From NCBI GenBank assembly GCA_038748065.1, contig JBCDJG010000020.1:18956-82955 (forward strand): DNA of 64,000 nucleotides, written 5' to 3'. Origin of the DNA: JBCDJG01 sp038748065. Its GTDB lineage: Bacteria; Pseudomonadota; Gammaproteobacteria; Pseudomonadales; Halieaceae. Numbering within the stretch: position 1 is the stretch's first letter; the number at the start of each line of letters is the position of its first letter. The position numbers and the translations under genes were made by a program. The notes under the pieces were generated by a model. The model was not told the origin of the DNA, ran no database searches, and saw only the letters and a list, made by a program, of their open reading frames with translations. Shown piece after piece: positions 53,793-63,864 of this stretch.

Positions 53793-54314
53793 TTACTTGA
53801 GTTCGACGCGGCGATTCTGCGACCAGTTGGTCTCGCCAGAGCCGTAGGCCTGAGGCTGCTCTTCACCGTAGCTGACCGTTTCGATGCGGTAGCTCTCGAT
53901 ACCGTTCACCACCATATAGTCGCGAACGGCGTTGGCCCGGCGCTCACCCAGCGCCATGTTGTACTCGCGGGAGCCACGCTCATCCGTGTGGCCTTCCAGG
54001 CGCACACTGTCGCTATTACCTTGGAGCAGGTTAATGTGCGCATCAAGTGCCTGTTGCGCCTCCGGTTTCAGCGTATAGCTATCAAAATCGAAGTAAAAAA
54101 TACTGCCAGCTTCTGCAACAGCTTGCTCCGCCCTGAATCTGGCTTCTTGAGCTTGCTGGGCAGCAGCCTCCCGCTCCGCTTCCATCCGGGCCTTCTCCGC
54201 CACCTGCGCTGCGGAGTCTGCCTCTTCCTGCGTATCGCTGCTGGAACAAGCCGCCAGGAACGCTGCGGTAAACAGAATAGTAAGCGCCTTGCCGGCGACA
54301 GGGAAATGCTTCAT
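53793..54314 (-). CDS. pal: Peptidoglycan-associated lipoprotein Pal
   Basis: 173 residues. Lipobox LAAC (Cys22). Ala/Glu-rich helix then OmpA-C domain: YFDFDSYTL, LEGHTDERGSREYNMALGERRANAV, with the Asp and Arg that bind meso-DAP. Anchors the outer membrane to peptidoglycan, with TolB. Confidence 0.96.
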   Translation of the reverse strand: MKHFPVAGKALTILFTAAFLAACSSSDTQEEADSAAQVAEKARMEAEREAAAQQAQEARFRAEQAVAEAGSIFYFDFDSYTLKPEAQQALDAHINLLQGNSDSVRLEGHTDERGSREYNMALGERRANAVRDYMVVNGIESYRIETVSYGEEQPQAYGSGETNWSQNRRVELK

Positions 54315-54391
54315 AGGTCCGATCCTTGCAAGTTTTATTCAAGCTCGTTGTGAGGCTGCAGCCCTGGCGCAACCTTGATGCTGCGCCTGTT

Positions 54392-55687
54392 TTAACGTCC
54401 CATATAGGGTGACCAAGCCGGCTCCCGCACATCCCCTTCGCGGGAGGGCAGCCGGAACTTGACGCCCCCGTCCACAGAGACCGCGGCGAGGATGCCGCGT
54501 TCTGCGTATTTCGTCGCGTACAATACCATAGAGCCATTAGGCGCGATACTGGGAGATTCGTCTAATTCAGTGCTTGTGAGCACATGCATGCGGTCGGTCT
54601 TCAAGTCCAGCACGGCAATGTGAAACTTCCGACTGACCTGGTGCACCATCACCACATTCCGGCCATCCTGAGCGACCCGTGCCCGGGCATTGTAGCCGCC
54701 TTCGAAGGTCACCCGCTCGGTCTTGCCGCTGCGCAGGTCGTAACGATAAATCTGTGGCCGCCCGCCCCTGTCGGAGGTGAACAACAGCGACTTACCGTCA
54801 GGCATCCAGGTAGGCTCTGTATCGATGGCATAGTGCCGGGTGACACGGGTCAACCGCTTGCTCGCCAAATTCATGATGTAGATATCGGGGCTGCCGTCCT
54901 TGGACAACACCATGGCCATACTGTTGCCATCCGGTGACCATGCCGGTGAGCCATTGAGCCCCTTGAAATTAGTCAGCTGCTCACGCGCTCCCGTTGCCAG
55001 GTTCTGGCGATAAATTGCCGGCCGCGTGGATTCAAAAGAGACGTAGGCAATCTCCTGCCCATCTGGCGACCAGCTGGGCGCCAGGATCGGTTCGCGCGAC
55101 TCCAGCAGTACGATAGGCCGGGCCCCGTCCGAGTCGGCGAGGGTCAGGCGAAAGTAGTCCTTACCGCTCAAATTGCGACTCACCGAGACATAGAGCAAGC
55201 GGGTGGCAAAAGCACCCCGGATACCGGTGATCTTTTCATAGATCTGGTCCGATACACGGTGCCCGAGCATTCTCGCTTCGCTGGCAGGGCCGCTCACCGA
55301 ACCCTTCAGCTCCATAGCCTGCCGCGCCACATTGTAGATTTCGTACTCGACGCGCGTCTGCTGGCCTTGAATCACGCGACCTATCACCAGGTAATCGGCT
55401 CGAACGGCGCGCCAGTCGCGGTAGAAGATGTCGCGCTGACTGGTAGGCATGCCAAGCATGTCCCGGCGCTCAATCGGCGCAAATAAGCCTGACAGCCTAA
55501 GATCATCCTGGATAACCTGGGCTACATCCTCGAAGGACGCCCCGGCACCCGACTGGTCAAAAGGGACGATAGCAATCGCTGTTGGGTTGTCCTGGCCCTG
55601 GGTGATTTCAATGACCAGCTCGGCACGCGCCAGGGCGCCAACCAGCAGCAGAACAAGCCCAAAAGCGGGTTGAAGCAATCCTTTCAT
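54392..55687 (-). CDS. tolB: Tol-Pal system protein TolB
   Basis: 431 residues. Signal peptide, N-terminal alpha/beta domain (VIEITQGQDNPTAIAIVPF), then a six-bladed beta propeller with SPDGQEIAYVSFE, SPDGNSMAMVLS, MPDGKSLLFTSDRGGRPQIYR repeats. Periplasmic; interacts with Pal and TolA. It begins one or two bases inside the stop of tolA. Confidence 0.96.
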   Translation of the reverse strand: MKGLLQPAFGLVLLLVGALARAELVIEITQGQDNPTAIAIVPFDQSGAGASFEDVAQVIQDDLRLSGLFAPIERRDMLGMPTSQRDIFYRDWRAVRADYLVIGRVIQGQQTRVEYEIYNVARQAMELKGSVSGPASEARMLGHRVSDQIYEKITGIRGAFATRLLYVSVSRNLSGKDYFRLTLADSDGARPIVLLESREPILAPSWSPDGQEIAYVSFESTRPAIYRQNLATGAREQLTNFKGLNGSPAWSPDGNSMAMVLSKDGSPDIYIMNLASKRLTRVTRHYAIDTEPTWMPDGKSLLFTSDRGGRPQIYRYDLRSGKTERVTFEGGYNARARVAQDGRNVVMVHQVSRKFHIAVLDLKTDRMHVLTSTELDESPSIAPNGSMVLYATKYAERGILAAVSVDGGVKFRLPSREGDVREPAWSPYMGR

Positions 55688-56424
55688 CAGTAGCGTAAGT
55701 CCTCTGGTCTGAATAACAGGCGGAAGCGCCTGAAAGTGCGTTCAAATTCACGGGTCGGCAGGTTTTTAAGTTCCGGGAAACTGTCAGCGCGCTCTACCGC
55801 ATTCACCGCCGAGCGATCAAAGGCGGAGTTTCCACTTCCCTTGATAATGTTCACGCTAACGACCTCCCCGGTGGGTACCAGCTGTACCTCCAGCAATGCT
55901 TCCATGCCATTACGCGCACTTGGGGGGCGGCTCCAGTATCTGACAACGGTCTGCTGAATGAGGGCGGCATAGCTCGCAGCCATCTGTTCCGCCGTGGCAG
56001 CGCTCAATATCTCATCTTCCTCTGCCATCGCCCGGGCCAGGTCCTGCTGCGCCAGCGCGCGCAGCTCCGCTTCAGTCATCCGGGGTTCGGGCTCGGGTTT
56101 GGGCTCTACTTTCGGTTCCGGTTTTGGCTCGGGCTTCGGCGCAGGTTTCGGCTTTGGCTTAGGTTTGGGCTGGGCCACTGGCTTGGGTTTAGGTTTGGGC
56201 TGGGCCACTGGCTTGGGTTTGGGCTTGGGCTGGAACTCGCTGACGTCCACCAATCGGGCGCTGATCACCTGCGGCTTCGGTTTCACGGTGATGACCTTTT
56301 CCTCAAAGCCACTCCAGTTGGAGGCCAGGAAGTAAATCAGTACGCCGTGCATAGCTACGGTCGCAAGCACCGGACGCAGGACAATGCGCGGCGCTACCGG
56401 CTTGGCATAGACAGAATCGGTCAC
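55687..56424 (-). CDS. tolA: Tol-Pal system protein TolA, short Lys/Pro-rich form
   Basis: 245 residues from GTG. Membrane anchor (LATVAMHGVLIYFLASNW, 20-37), then a Lys-Pro repeat region about 65-115 instead of the long helix seen in E. coli TolA (421 residues), and a C-terminal TolA/TonB-type domain with IQQTVVRYWSRPPSA. GTGA overlap with tolR. The call rests on position and the C-terminal domain. Confidence 0.93.
   Translation of the reverse strand: MTDSVYAKPVAPRIVLRPVLATVAMHGVLIYFLASNWSGFEEKVITVKPKPQVISARLVDVSEFQPKPKPKPVAQPKPKPKPVAQPKPKPKPKPAPKPEPKPEPKVEPKPEPEPRMTEAELRALAQQDLARAMAEEDEILSAATAEQMAASYAALIQQTVVRYWSRPPSARNGMEALLEVQLVPTGEVVSVNIIKGSGNSAFDRSAVNAVERADSFPELKNLPTREFERTFRRFRLLFRPEDLRY
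56161..56220. repeat. Perfect 30-base tandem duplication in tolA
   Basis: Bases 56161-56190 and 56191-56220 are identical; each 30-base unit encodes ten residues of the Lys/Pro linker (KPKPKPVAQP phase). A recent slippage event, and a likely length-variable site between strains. Confidence 0.9.
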
Positions 56425-56848
56425 TCGGGGTTCTCGGTCACAAGGCCAACGCTGGGCGCGCCAGCCTCCTGCAGGGCCGCCATTAAGGTAACCACCTCGC
56501 CATAAGGCACCGCGCGGTCACCCCACACCAGCACCGGCTTCTCCGGGTTGCGCCGCATAATCACCGACACACGCTGCTTGATCGTTGCCAGCGACAACAC
56601 CTGCTCCTCCTGCTGGGAGCCCAGGTTTAGGAATAGCTGGCCCGTGGCATTCACAGATACAATTAAAGGCTCGCTGTCCTGATTCTCGACCGGGTCAGCA
56701 TTGGCTTCCGGCAGCTCAACTTTTACACCCTGCATAAGCATGGGCGCAGTAACCATGAAGATGATCAGCAACACCAGCATCACGTCGATGTAGGGCACCA
56801 CGTTGATCTCCGACATAGGCCGCCGCTTGCCGCTCTTATTGCGTGCCA

Positions 56849-56849
<1 letters not shown>
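56421..56849 (-). CDS. tolR: Tol-Pal system protein TolR
   Basis: 142 residues from GTG, sharing one base with the tolQ stop. Membrane helix after SEINVVPYIDVMLVLLIIFMVTAP with the proton-relay Asp in YIDVMLVL. ExbD/TolR periplasmic domain follows. Part of the proton-driven motor TolQR. Confidence 0.96.
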
Positions 56850-57562
<713 letters not shown>

Positions 57563-57647
57563 GCAATTTCCCCTGTTTTTCTATCCACTGTCGAATAGGT
57601 AGTTGTCTATACCTGCGCCCACTTGTGCATAGGTTCCTATGCGCAAT

Positions 57648-58070
57648 TTATGTCGACATCGCCTCATCGCCCTTGAGCGCAGCCAACAGTTCAGCCGGAA
57701 GTCGCCTCGGCCGCACGCCCTCTCTGTCGACACAGGCAAGGCCGACTTCACCTTCCACCAGCACTGCGTCACCCCGGCGCACGCTTTGATGCATCACCAG
57801 CGAGGCGCCGCCCAGATGCGCGATTCTTGCCGTTGCCGTCAGGTCATCGTCCAGCCTTGCGGGCCCCGCGTAGCGCAGTTTCAGGTCTCTCACCACGAAC
57901 ATCAGGTCCTGGTTGAAGATGTAATCCTTCCCGAAACCCAGATCGCGCATGTACTCCGTGCGCGCCCGCTCGATAAATTTCAAATAATTCACGTAGTAGA
58001 CAATGCCGCCAGCATCAGTGTCTTCCATGTAGACGCGTAGATTCAGCGAAAATTCCTTCCCTGCACTCAC
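57648..58070 (-). CDS. ybgC: YbgC acyl-CoA thioesterase
   Basis: 140-residue hotdog thioesterase from GTG, GTGA-overlapping ruvB. The active Asp is in YMEDTDAGGIVYYVNYLKFIERARTE. In gammaproteobacteria ybgC leads the tol cluster. Confidence 0.94.
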   Translation of the reverse strand: MSAGKEFSLNLRVYMEDTDAGGIVYYVNYLKFIERARTEYMRDLGFGKDYIFNQDLMFVVRDLKLRYAGPARLDDDLTATARIAHLGGASLVMHQSVRRGDAVLVEGEVGLACVDREGVRPRRLPAELLAALKGDEAMST

Positions 58071-59125
58071 TCACCGGACTCCGCGTCCAGGTCCAGTTGA
58101 GCCTGGCCAGGGCCCTCAGCGGTGGGCGCAGGCAAGCCAAAGTGCAGATAAGCACTGCGCGTCACCATGCGCCCGCGGGGGGTTCGCACTATATAACCCT
58201 GCTGAATCAGAAAGGGCTCCAGCACATCTTCGATGGTGCCGCGCTCCTCCGATATCGCCGCCGCCAGGCTGTCGACACCCACAGGCCCGCCTTCGAACTT
58301 CTCAATCATGGCCAGGAGCAGGCGGCGATCGAGATGATCGAAGCCGCGCTGGTCGACACTGAGCATATCCAGAGCCCGATCCGCCACCTCAGCGACGATA
58401 TGCCCCTCAGCCTTCACCTCGGCGTAGTCCCTGACCCGTCGCAGCAGCCGATTGGCAATGCGCGGCGTACCCCTGGCTCGCCGCGCGATCTCCATAGCCC
58501 CGGCCTCGTCAATGCCTATCTCCAGAATGGCGGCGGAGCGCTGCACGATATGGGCAAGATCGGGCACCTCATAAAACTCAAGCCGCTGTACAATACCAAA
58601 ACGATCTCGCAGGGGAGAGGTCAGCAAGCCCGCTCTGGTGGTAGCCCCCACGAGGGTGAACGGCGGCAAATCAAGCTTGATCGAACGGGCAGCCGGGCCC
58701 TCGCCAATCATGATGTCGAGCTGATAATCCTCCATCGCCGGATACAGCACCTCTTCGACGTAGGGGCTCAGGCGATGAATCTCGTCGATGAACAGCACAT
58801 CCCCCGGCTCGAGATTGGTCATCAAGGCGGCGATATCACCCGCCTTCTCTAACACCGGGCCAGACGTCGTTTTCAGGGAGACGCCCATCTCGTTGGCAAT
58901 AATGCTGGCCAGCGTCGTTTTACCGAGGCCAGGCGGGCCGAATATCAGTGTGTGATCCAGCGGCTCGCCGCGCTGCCGTGCCGCCTGCAGGAAGATCGAC
59001 ATCTGTTCGCGCACGGCGGGCTGGCCAACGTATTCCTCGAGGCTCTTCGGGCGTATCGCCCGATCCATCGCCTCTTCCGTGGACCCCTTGCCCTGCGGGG
59101 CGATCAGTCGATCCGTTTCGATCAT
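58067..59125 (-). CDS. ruvB: Holliday junction helicase RuvB
   Basis: 352 residues. RuvB motif order: EYVGQPAVREQ, Walker A GPPGLGKTT, Walker B LFIDEIHRL, sensor region VGATTRAGLL, C-terminal winged helix IQQGYIVRTPRGRM. Hexameric branch-migration motor with RuvA. The antisense frame 58097-58852 is a shadow. Confidence 0.97.
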   Translation of the reverse strand: MIETDRLIAPQGKGSTEEAMDRAIRPKSLEEYVGQPAVREQMSIFLQAARQRGEPLDHTLIFGPPGLGKTTLASIIANEMGVSLKTTSGPVLEKAGDIAALMTNLEPGDVLFIDEIHRLSPYVEEVLYPAMEDYQLDIMIGEGPAARSIKLDLPPFTLVGATTRAGLLTSPLRDRFGIVQRLEFYEVPDLAHIVQRSAAILEIGIDEAGAMEIARRARGTPRIANRLLRRVRDYAEVKAEGHIVAEVADRALDMLSVDQRGFDHLDRRLLLAMIEKFEGGPVGVDSLAAAISEERGTIEDVLEPFLIQQGYIVRTPRGRMVTRSAYLHFGLPAPTAEGPGQAQLDLDAESGE

Positions 59126-59730
59126 CAGGCGCTCACCACCGATTTCAGAGCGCGGCGGATTAGCTCTTCGCTGTCATCGATCTCGTCGTCGTTCACGGCG
59201 GCCACCATGCGCGAAGCTTCCGCCGGCTTGTAGCCCAGGGCAATCAGGGCGCTCTCAGCGTCGGCGACCAGGTCCACCGGTTTCTCCACCGCCGGCAGGG
59301 GCATACCTTCCGGCGCAGCCTCCCACCAGTCCTTGAGTTTGTCTCGCATCTCCATCAGCAGGCGTTCCGCGGTTTTCTTGCCAACGCCAGGCAGCGCAGC
59401 CAGGGCGGAGGCATCATCGCGCTGGACGCAGCCGGCGAAGCTGCTGGCGTCCATGCCAGACAGGATAGTCAGGGCGAGCTTGGGGCCCACGCGGTTGATC
59501 TTGATCAACTGACGGAACAAGGCCCGGTCGGCGTTCTGATAAAAGCCGTAGAGAAGCTGTGCATCCTCGCGCACCACGAAATGGGTAACCAGGCTTACCT
59601 CGGAGCCCACAGCGGGTAGCTGGAACAGCGTTGTCATGGGTACCTGCAACTCATAGCCGACGCCACCGACATCCACCAGGATCTCGGGCGCCTGTTTATC
59701 TATGAGCGTACCGCGAATTCGTCCGATCAT
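59125..59730 (-). CDS. ruvA: Holliday junction DNA helicase RuvA
   Basis: 201 residues. N-terminal OB domain (MIGRIRGTLIDKQAPEILVDVGGVGYELQVP), two HhH motifs (INRVGPKLALTILSG and LPGVGKKTAERLLMEMRD) and the C-terminal RuvB-binding domain. TGATG overlap with ruvB. Confidence 0.97.
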   Translation of the reverse strand: MIGRIRGTLIDKQAPEILVDVGGVGYELQVPMTTLFQLPAVGSEVSLVTHFVVREDAQLLYGFYQNADRALFRQLIKINRVGPKLALTILSGMDASSFAGCVQRDDASALAALPGVGKKTAERLLMEMRDKLKDWWEAAPEGMPLPAVEKPVDLVADAESALIALGYKPAEASRMVAAVNDDEIDDSEELIRRALKSVVSA

Positions 59731-60248
59731 TATCTAATCCGTCGCCGTCTGACGGATGTTGCCCCTGCCATGCGTATCATACTTTGTTGCGTGTGCGCAT
59801 GACACAGTGCCGCCGCCAGTGCATCGGCGGCGTCCTCCTGGGGTTCCGCGGGCAACTTGAGCAGTGTCTTCACCATGTGTTGCACCTGGGCCTTATCTGC
59901 CGCTCCCGTGCCGACCACACTTTGCTTAATCTGCCGGGCGGAGTACTCGGCAACCTCCATTTTTTGTGCCACACAGGCAACAATAGCCGCGCCGCGCGCC
60001 TGGCCCAGCTTGAGTGCGGAACCGGCGCTCCTGGCCATAAACACTTGCTCAATGGCCAGCTCCGTGGGGCCATGCAGCTCAACCAACTCGGTCACGCAGT
60101 CGTAGATTTCCCCGAGCCGCTCCGCCAGCTCACCCTGTTGCAGGCGAATGACGCCGCTGGTGACGTACTCCGCCCTGCCGCCATGAAAGCTGATAATGCC
60201 AAAGCCAGTTTTGCGAGAGCCGGGGTCGATCCCCAGGATTAGCGACAT
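59730..60248 (-). CDS. ruvC: Holliday junction resolvase RuvC
   Basis: 172 residues. Catalytic acidic residues Asp8 (LGIDPGSRKTG), Glu in LAIEQVF, and the Asp pair in QEDAADALAAALCHAH. Together with RuvAB resolves junctions. The stop shares a base with ruvA. Confidence 0.97.
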   Translation of the reverse strand: MSLILGIDPGSRKTGFGIISFHGGRAEYVTSGVIRLQQGELAERLGEIYDCVTELVELHGPTELAIEQVFMARSAGSALKLGQARGAAIVACVAQKMEVAEYSARQIKQSVVGTGAADKAQVQHMVKTLLKLPAEPQEDAADALAAALCHAHTQQSMIRMAGATSVRRRRIR

Positions 60249-60334
60249 AGGGCTGCCTGCGTAAAACGCCTGGCGCCTATTATGTACAAATTTACAGTGC
60301 AGGCATACGTTGCCGGAGCTGTGGCAGGCAGTCG

Positions 60335-61078
60335 CTAGAGCTCGGCCAGCACTTCGTCCGGTATATCAACGTTGGTATAAACGTTCTGGACGTCATCGAG
60401 GTCTTCAAGGGCATCAACCAGACCCATGATCTGGTCCGCACCTTTTGCATCAACCGCCACGGTCGTTGACGCCAGCATAGTCACTTCGCCCCCCTCGGGG
60501 CCCAAACCGGCGCTTTCCAGGGCCGCTTTGACGGCAGACAGGTCCTCCCAGGGCGTGGTGACATCGATCGACCCGTCACCGTTAGTGACGATGTCTTCCG
60601 CACCCGCCTCCAGCGCGATTTCGAGCACCTCATCTTCGTCCGCACCCGGGGCAAAGTTGATCTGGCCCACGCGGCTGAACAGGTAGGCAACAGAGCCATC
60701 GGTACCCAGGTTGCCACCGCGCTTGCTGAAGGCATGGCGTACCTCTGCCACAGTGCGGTTGCGATTGTCGGTCATGACCTCAACCAGTACGGCAATCCCC
60801 CCGGGGGCGTAACCTTCGTAGGTCAGCTCCTCCATGTCATCGGCATCGTTGGTGCCGGCGCCGCGAGCAATAGCACGATCGATCGTATCGCGGGTCATGT
60901 TGGCGCCGAGCGCCTTATCGACGGCGGCCCGCAGGCGAGGATTGTCTTCAGGAACAGGGCCGCCCTGCTTGGCGGCCACTACCAGCTCACGAATCAGCTT
61001 GGTAAATAACTTACCGCGCTTGGCGTCCTGCGCCGCCTTGCGGTGCTTGATGTTTGCCCATTTACTGTGGCCAGCCAT
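60335..61078 (-). CDS. yebC: YebC/PmpR-family regulatory protein
   Basis: 247 residues. N-terminus MAGHSKWANIKHRKAAQDAKRGKLFTKL is diagnostic of YebC, followed by AIARGAGTND and the Glu-rich beta domains. DNA-binding/translation-related regulator, here 87 bases before ruvC in the classical order. Confidence 0.95.
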   Translation of the reverse strand: MAGHSKWANIKHRKAAQDAKRGKLFTKLIRELVVAAKQGGPVPEDNPRLRAAVDKALGANMTRDTIDRAIARGAGTNDADDMEELTYEGYAPGGIAVLVEVMTDNRNRTVAEVRHAFSKRGGNLGTDGSVAYLFSRVGQINFAPGADEDEVLEIALEAGAEDIVTNGDGSIDVTTPWEDLSAVKAALESAGLGPEGGEVTMLASTTVAVDAKGADQIMGLVDALEDLDDVQNVYTNVDIPDEVLAEL

Positions 61079-61102
61079 GCAGGTCTCCCTTATTTATATA
61101 GT

Positions 61103-62887
61103 TTAGCTGGGGTCGGGGGTCTCTTCGCGCTTCTGCCGCAGGCGGATGTTCAGTTCCCGGAGCTGCCCCGCGCTAACCTCACCAGGGGCATCGGTGAGCA
61201 CGCAGTGTGCGGTCTGCGTTTTCGGGAAGGCAATGACATCGCGGATCGAGGTCGCACCGGTCATCCACATAACAATGCGATCCAGGCCAAAGGCCACGCC
61301 GCCATGCGGCGGTGCGCCGTACTGCAGTGCGTTCAGCAAAAAGCCAAATTTTTCCTCGGCCTCTTCATCCGAGATGCCCAGGATGCGAAAGACCGTCTCC
61401 TGCATGTCTCGCTCATGGATGCGGATGCTGCCACCGCCGAGTTCGGTGCCATTGAGCACCATGTCATACGCGCGGCTGAGCGCAGTTTCAGGGTTTGCCG
61501 CGAGCTCCTCAGGGCTACAGGAGGGTGCCGTAAACGGGTGGTGCAGAGGCGTTAAGCCGCCTTTACCATCATCCTCAAACATGGGGAAGTCGACCACCCA
61601 TAGCGGCGCCCAACCCTCAGCAATCCGGCCAAGATCCTCGGCCACCTTGATACGCAGCGCGCCCAGGGCCTCGTTAACAACGCTAGCCTTGTCTGCGCCG
61701 AAGAAAATAATATCGCCATCGGCAGCACCGAGACGCTCCATCATCTGCGCGACGATATCGTCCGGCATGAACTTGAGAATGGGCGACTGCAAGCCATCAA
61801 CGCCAGCGCCCAGCTCGTTGACCTTGATCCACGCCAGGCCCTTGGCATTAAAAATCGAGACATACTTGGTGTACTCATCGATTTCCTTGCGGCTGATGCT
61901 GGCGCCACCGGGTACGCGCAGAGCCGCCACACGGCCGCGAGGATCATCGGCGGGGCCACGAAATACCTTGAACTCGACCTTCTGCATAAGGTCATCAATG
62001 CTGACCAGTTCCATGTCGATGCGCAGGTCCGGTTTGTCCGAGCCATAGCGCTCCATGGCTTCGGCGTAGGTCATGTGCGGGAAGCTGCCCAGCTCTACAT
62101 TCAGCAGGTCACGGAACAGCGTCTGCACCATGCGTTCAGTAATCGACATGATGTCCTCTTCCCCAAGGAAGGAGGTTTCGATATCGATCTGGGTGAACTC
62201 AGGCTGGCGATCCGCGCGCAAGTCTTCGTCGCGGAAGCACTTGGCAATCTGGTAGTAGCGATCAAAACCGCTGACCATGAGCAATTGCTTAAAAAGCTGC
62301 GGTGACTGCGGCAGCGCAAAGAACTCCCCCGGGTGAGTGCGGCTTGGTACCAGGTAGTCTCGCGCACCCTCAGGCGTAGCGCGCGTCAGGATCGGCGTTT
62401 CGATATCCAGGAAGCCCTCCGCGTCGAGAAAGGTGCGCACCGCAGAGGTGATCTTCGAGCGCTGCACCAGCCGCTCCTGCATTTCCTGGCGTCTGAGGTC
62501 CATATAGCGATAGCGCAGCCGTACTTCCTCCCCAACAGCCGTATGCTCATCAAGCTGGAAAGGCGGCGTCTGTGCCCGGTTGAGGATCTCGAGTTCCTTG
62601 CCCAACACCTCGATCTCGCCTGTGGGCATATTCGGGTTTACGGTGCCCTCGCCGCGTGCTCGCACGCGGCCCGTGATTTTTAGCACATACTCCGGCCGCA
62701 CCCGGTCAGCGCGCTGAAAGTGCTCTTCGGTATCCGGGTCGAAGACAACCTGCACGACGCCTTGACGGTCGCGCATGTCCAGAAAGATAACTCCCCCGTG
62801 GTCGCGACGGCGATCTACCCAGCCGCAGAGAGTTACGGTTTCGCCGATATGATCGGCCCTGATGTCGCCGCAGTAATGGCTGCGCAT
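61103..62887 (-). CDS. aspS: Aspartyl-tRNA synthetase
   Basis: 594 residues. OB anticodon domain (CGWVDRRRDHGGVIFLDMRDRQGVVQVVF), class II catalytic core: motif 2 CFRDEDLRADRQPEFTQIDIETSF, motif 3 GVAFGLDRIVMWMTG, plus the bacterial insertion domain. Charges tRNA-Asp. The antisense frames are shadows. Confidence 0.98.
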   Translation of the reverse strand: MRSHYCGDIRADHIGETVTLCGWVDRRRDHGGVIFLDMRDRQGVVQVVFDPDTEEHFQRADRVRPEYVLKITGRVRARGEGTVNPNMPTGEIEVLGKELEILNRAQTPPFQLDEHTAVGEEVRLRYRYMDLRRQEMQERLVQRSKITSAVRTFLDAEGFLDIETPILTRATPEGARDYLVPSRTHPGEFFALPQSPQLFKQLLMVSGFDRYYQIAKCFRDEDLRADRQPEFTQIDIETSFLGEEDIMSITERMVQTLFRDLLNVELGSFPHMTYAEAMERYGSDKPDLRIDMELVSIDDLMQKVEFKVFRGPADDPRGRVAALRVPGGASISRKEIDEYTKYVSIFNAKGLAWIKVNELGAGVDGLQSPILKFMPDDIVAQMMERLGAADGDIIFFGADKASVVNEALGALRIKVAEDLGRIAEGWAPLWVVDFPMFEDDGKGGLTPLHHPFTAPSCSPEELAANPETALSRAYDMVLNGTELGGGSIRIHERDMQETVFRILGISDEEAEEKFGFLLNALQYGAPPHGGVAFGLDRIVMWMTGATSIRDVIAFPKTQTAHCVLTDAPGEVSAGQLRELNIRLRQKREETPDPS

Positions 62888-62911
62888 AATGCTATTCCAA
62901 TTGTGAGGTCG

Positions 62912-63241
62912 TCAGGCTGACGCTTTCGCGTCGGAGGCGGGCTTTTTGCCGTTGCCGCCCTTATCGCCGGATGACTTTCCTTTATCGCCGCCACCGGCGT
63001 CTTTGCTGTCTTTGCCGTCCTTGCCACTTTCGCCACCGCCGGCAAGATTCTTCTTGTCGCCCGTTTTAAAATCCGTCTCATACCAGCCGCTACCTTTCAG
63101 GCGGAATGCGGCCGCTGAGATTTTCTTCTTCAAGCTGGGCTGATGGCAGCTCGGGCACTCCACCAGGGGCTCATCACTGAGCTTTTGCAGTGCCTCCAGC
63201 TCGGCGCCGCAAGCTGTGCACTGATACTCGTAAATCGGCAT
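62912..63241 (-). CDS. FmdB-family zinc ribbon protein
   Basis: 109 residues. Zinc ribbon with YQCTACG and CPSCHQPSLKKKISAAAFRLKGSGWYETDFK, which matches FmdB_C ssDNA-binding-like family. C-terminal 45 residues are Gly/Lys/Asp low complexity. Precedes aspS by 24 bases. Confidence 0.93.
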   Translation of the reverse strand: MPIYEYQCTACGAELEALQKLSDEPLVECPSCHQPSLKKKISAAAFRLKGSGWYETDFKTGDKKNLAGGGESGKDGKDSKDAGGGDKGKSSGDKGGNGKKPASDAKASA

Positions 63242-63386
63242 GGTATGTCGTCCTGATTCCTGGGCGAGCAGGAAAATTTGAGGCGCGGATTTTACCCCAT
63301 GGTGGGGCGATGGCCAAGCTCAAGAATTAGCAGGATTTGGGGGCGACGAGGCCTGGCATCTCATGATGCGGCGGGGATTTTTGCGT

Positions 63387-63415
63387 GTCTATCCGGCCCC
63401 CAGGGCCGGATAGAC
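63387..63415. terminator. Strong perfect hairpin after HU gene
   Basis: Perfect 13-base stem gtctatccggccc / gggccggatagac with a 3-base loop, 12 bases after the HU stop. No T-run follows on the minus strand, so it is a non-canonical terminator or an mRNA-stabilising hairpin. Confidence 0.6.
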
Positions 63416-63426
63416 GGGAAGACGCC

Positions 63427-63864
63427 TCAAGACTCGGCGAATTCCTTCATTTTCTTCAGAGGACGAACTTTGACAGCCGTGCTGGCTGGCTTGGCCTTGA
63501 AGACGGTCTCTTCACCCGTGAAGGGGTTGATGCCCTTGCGCGCTTTGCGAGCAGGCTTCTTCACCGTGGTAATTTTCATCAAGCCAGGCAGCGTGAATTC
63601 ACCGATAGAGCGCTTCTTAATGCTGCGCTCGATCAGGCTCTCCAGCTCTCCCATCACAGCCCCGACTTCTTTCTTCGAGAGACCGGTGGTGTCGGAGATG
63701 TTGGCGACAATTTGACTCTTGGTCATTTTGTCTCTGATCGCCGGTGCTTTCTTCACGGGAGCTGCTTTTTTGGCAGGCGCCTTTTTACGAGCGGGTGCCT
63801 TCTTTGCTGCTGCCTTCTTCTTAGCCGGAGCCTTCTTCTTCGCTGCTGCTTTTCTAGTAGCCAT
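63427..63864 (-). CDS. HU-family DNA-binding protein with basic N-terminal tail
   Basis: 145 residues. The first 45 are an Ala/Lys/Pro tail (KKKAPAKKKAAAKK...) like histone H1 or AlgP. From residue 46 a full HU/IHF fold: MTKSQIVANISDTTGLSKKEV, ending with the DNA-binding arm GINPFTGEE (position of RNPxTG). Binds DNA; the tail would add non-specific contacts. No other gene follows to the right within the window. Confidence 0.92.
   Translation of the reverse strand: MATRKAAAKKKAPAKKKAAAKKAPARKKAPAKKAAPVKKAPAIRDKMTKSQIVANISDTTGLSKKEVGAVMGELESLIERSIKKRSIGEFTLPGLMKITTVKKPARKARKGINPFTGEETVFKAKPASTAVKVRPLKKMKEFAES

Noticed and set aside
58097..58852. 251-residue plus-strand frame
   Set aside because: Antisense to ruvB, which is certain.
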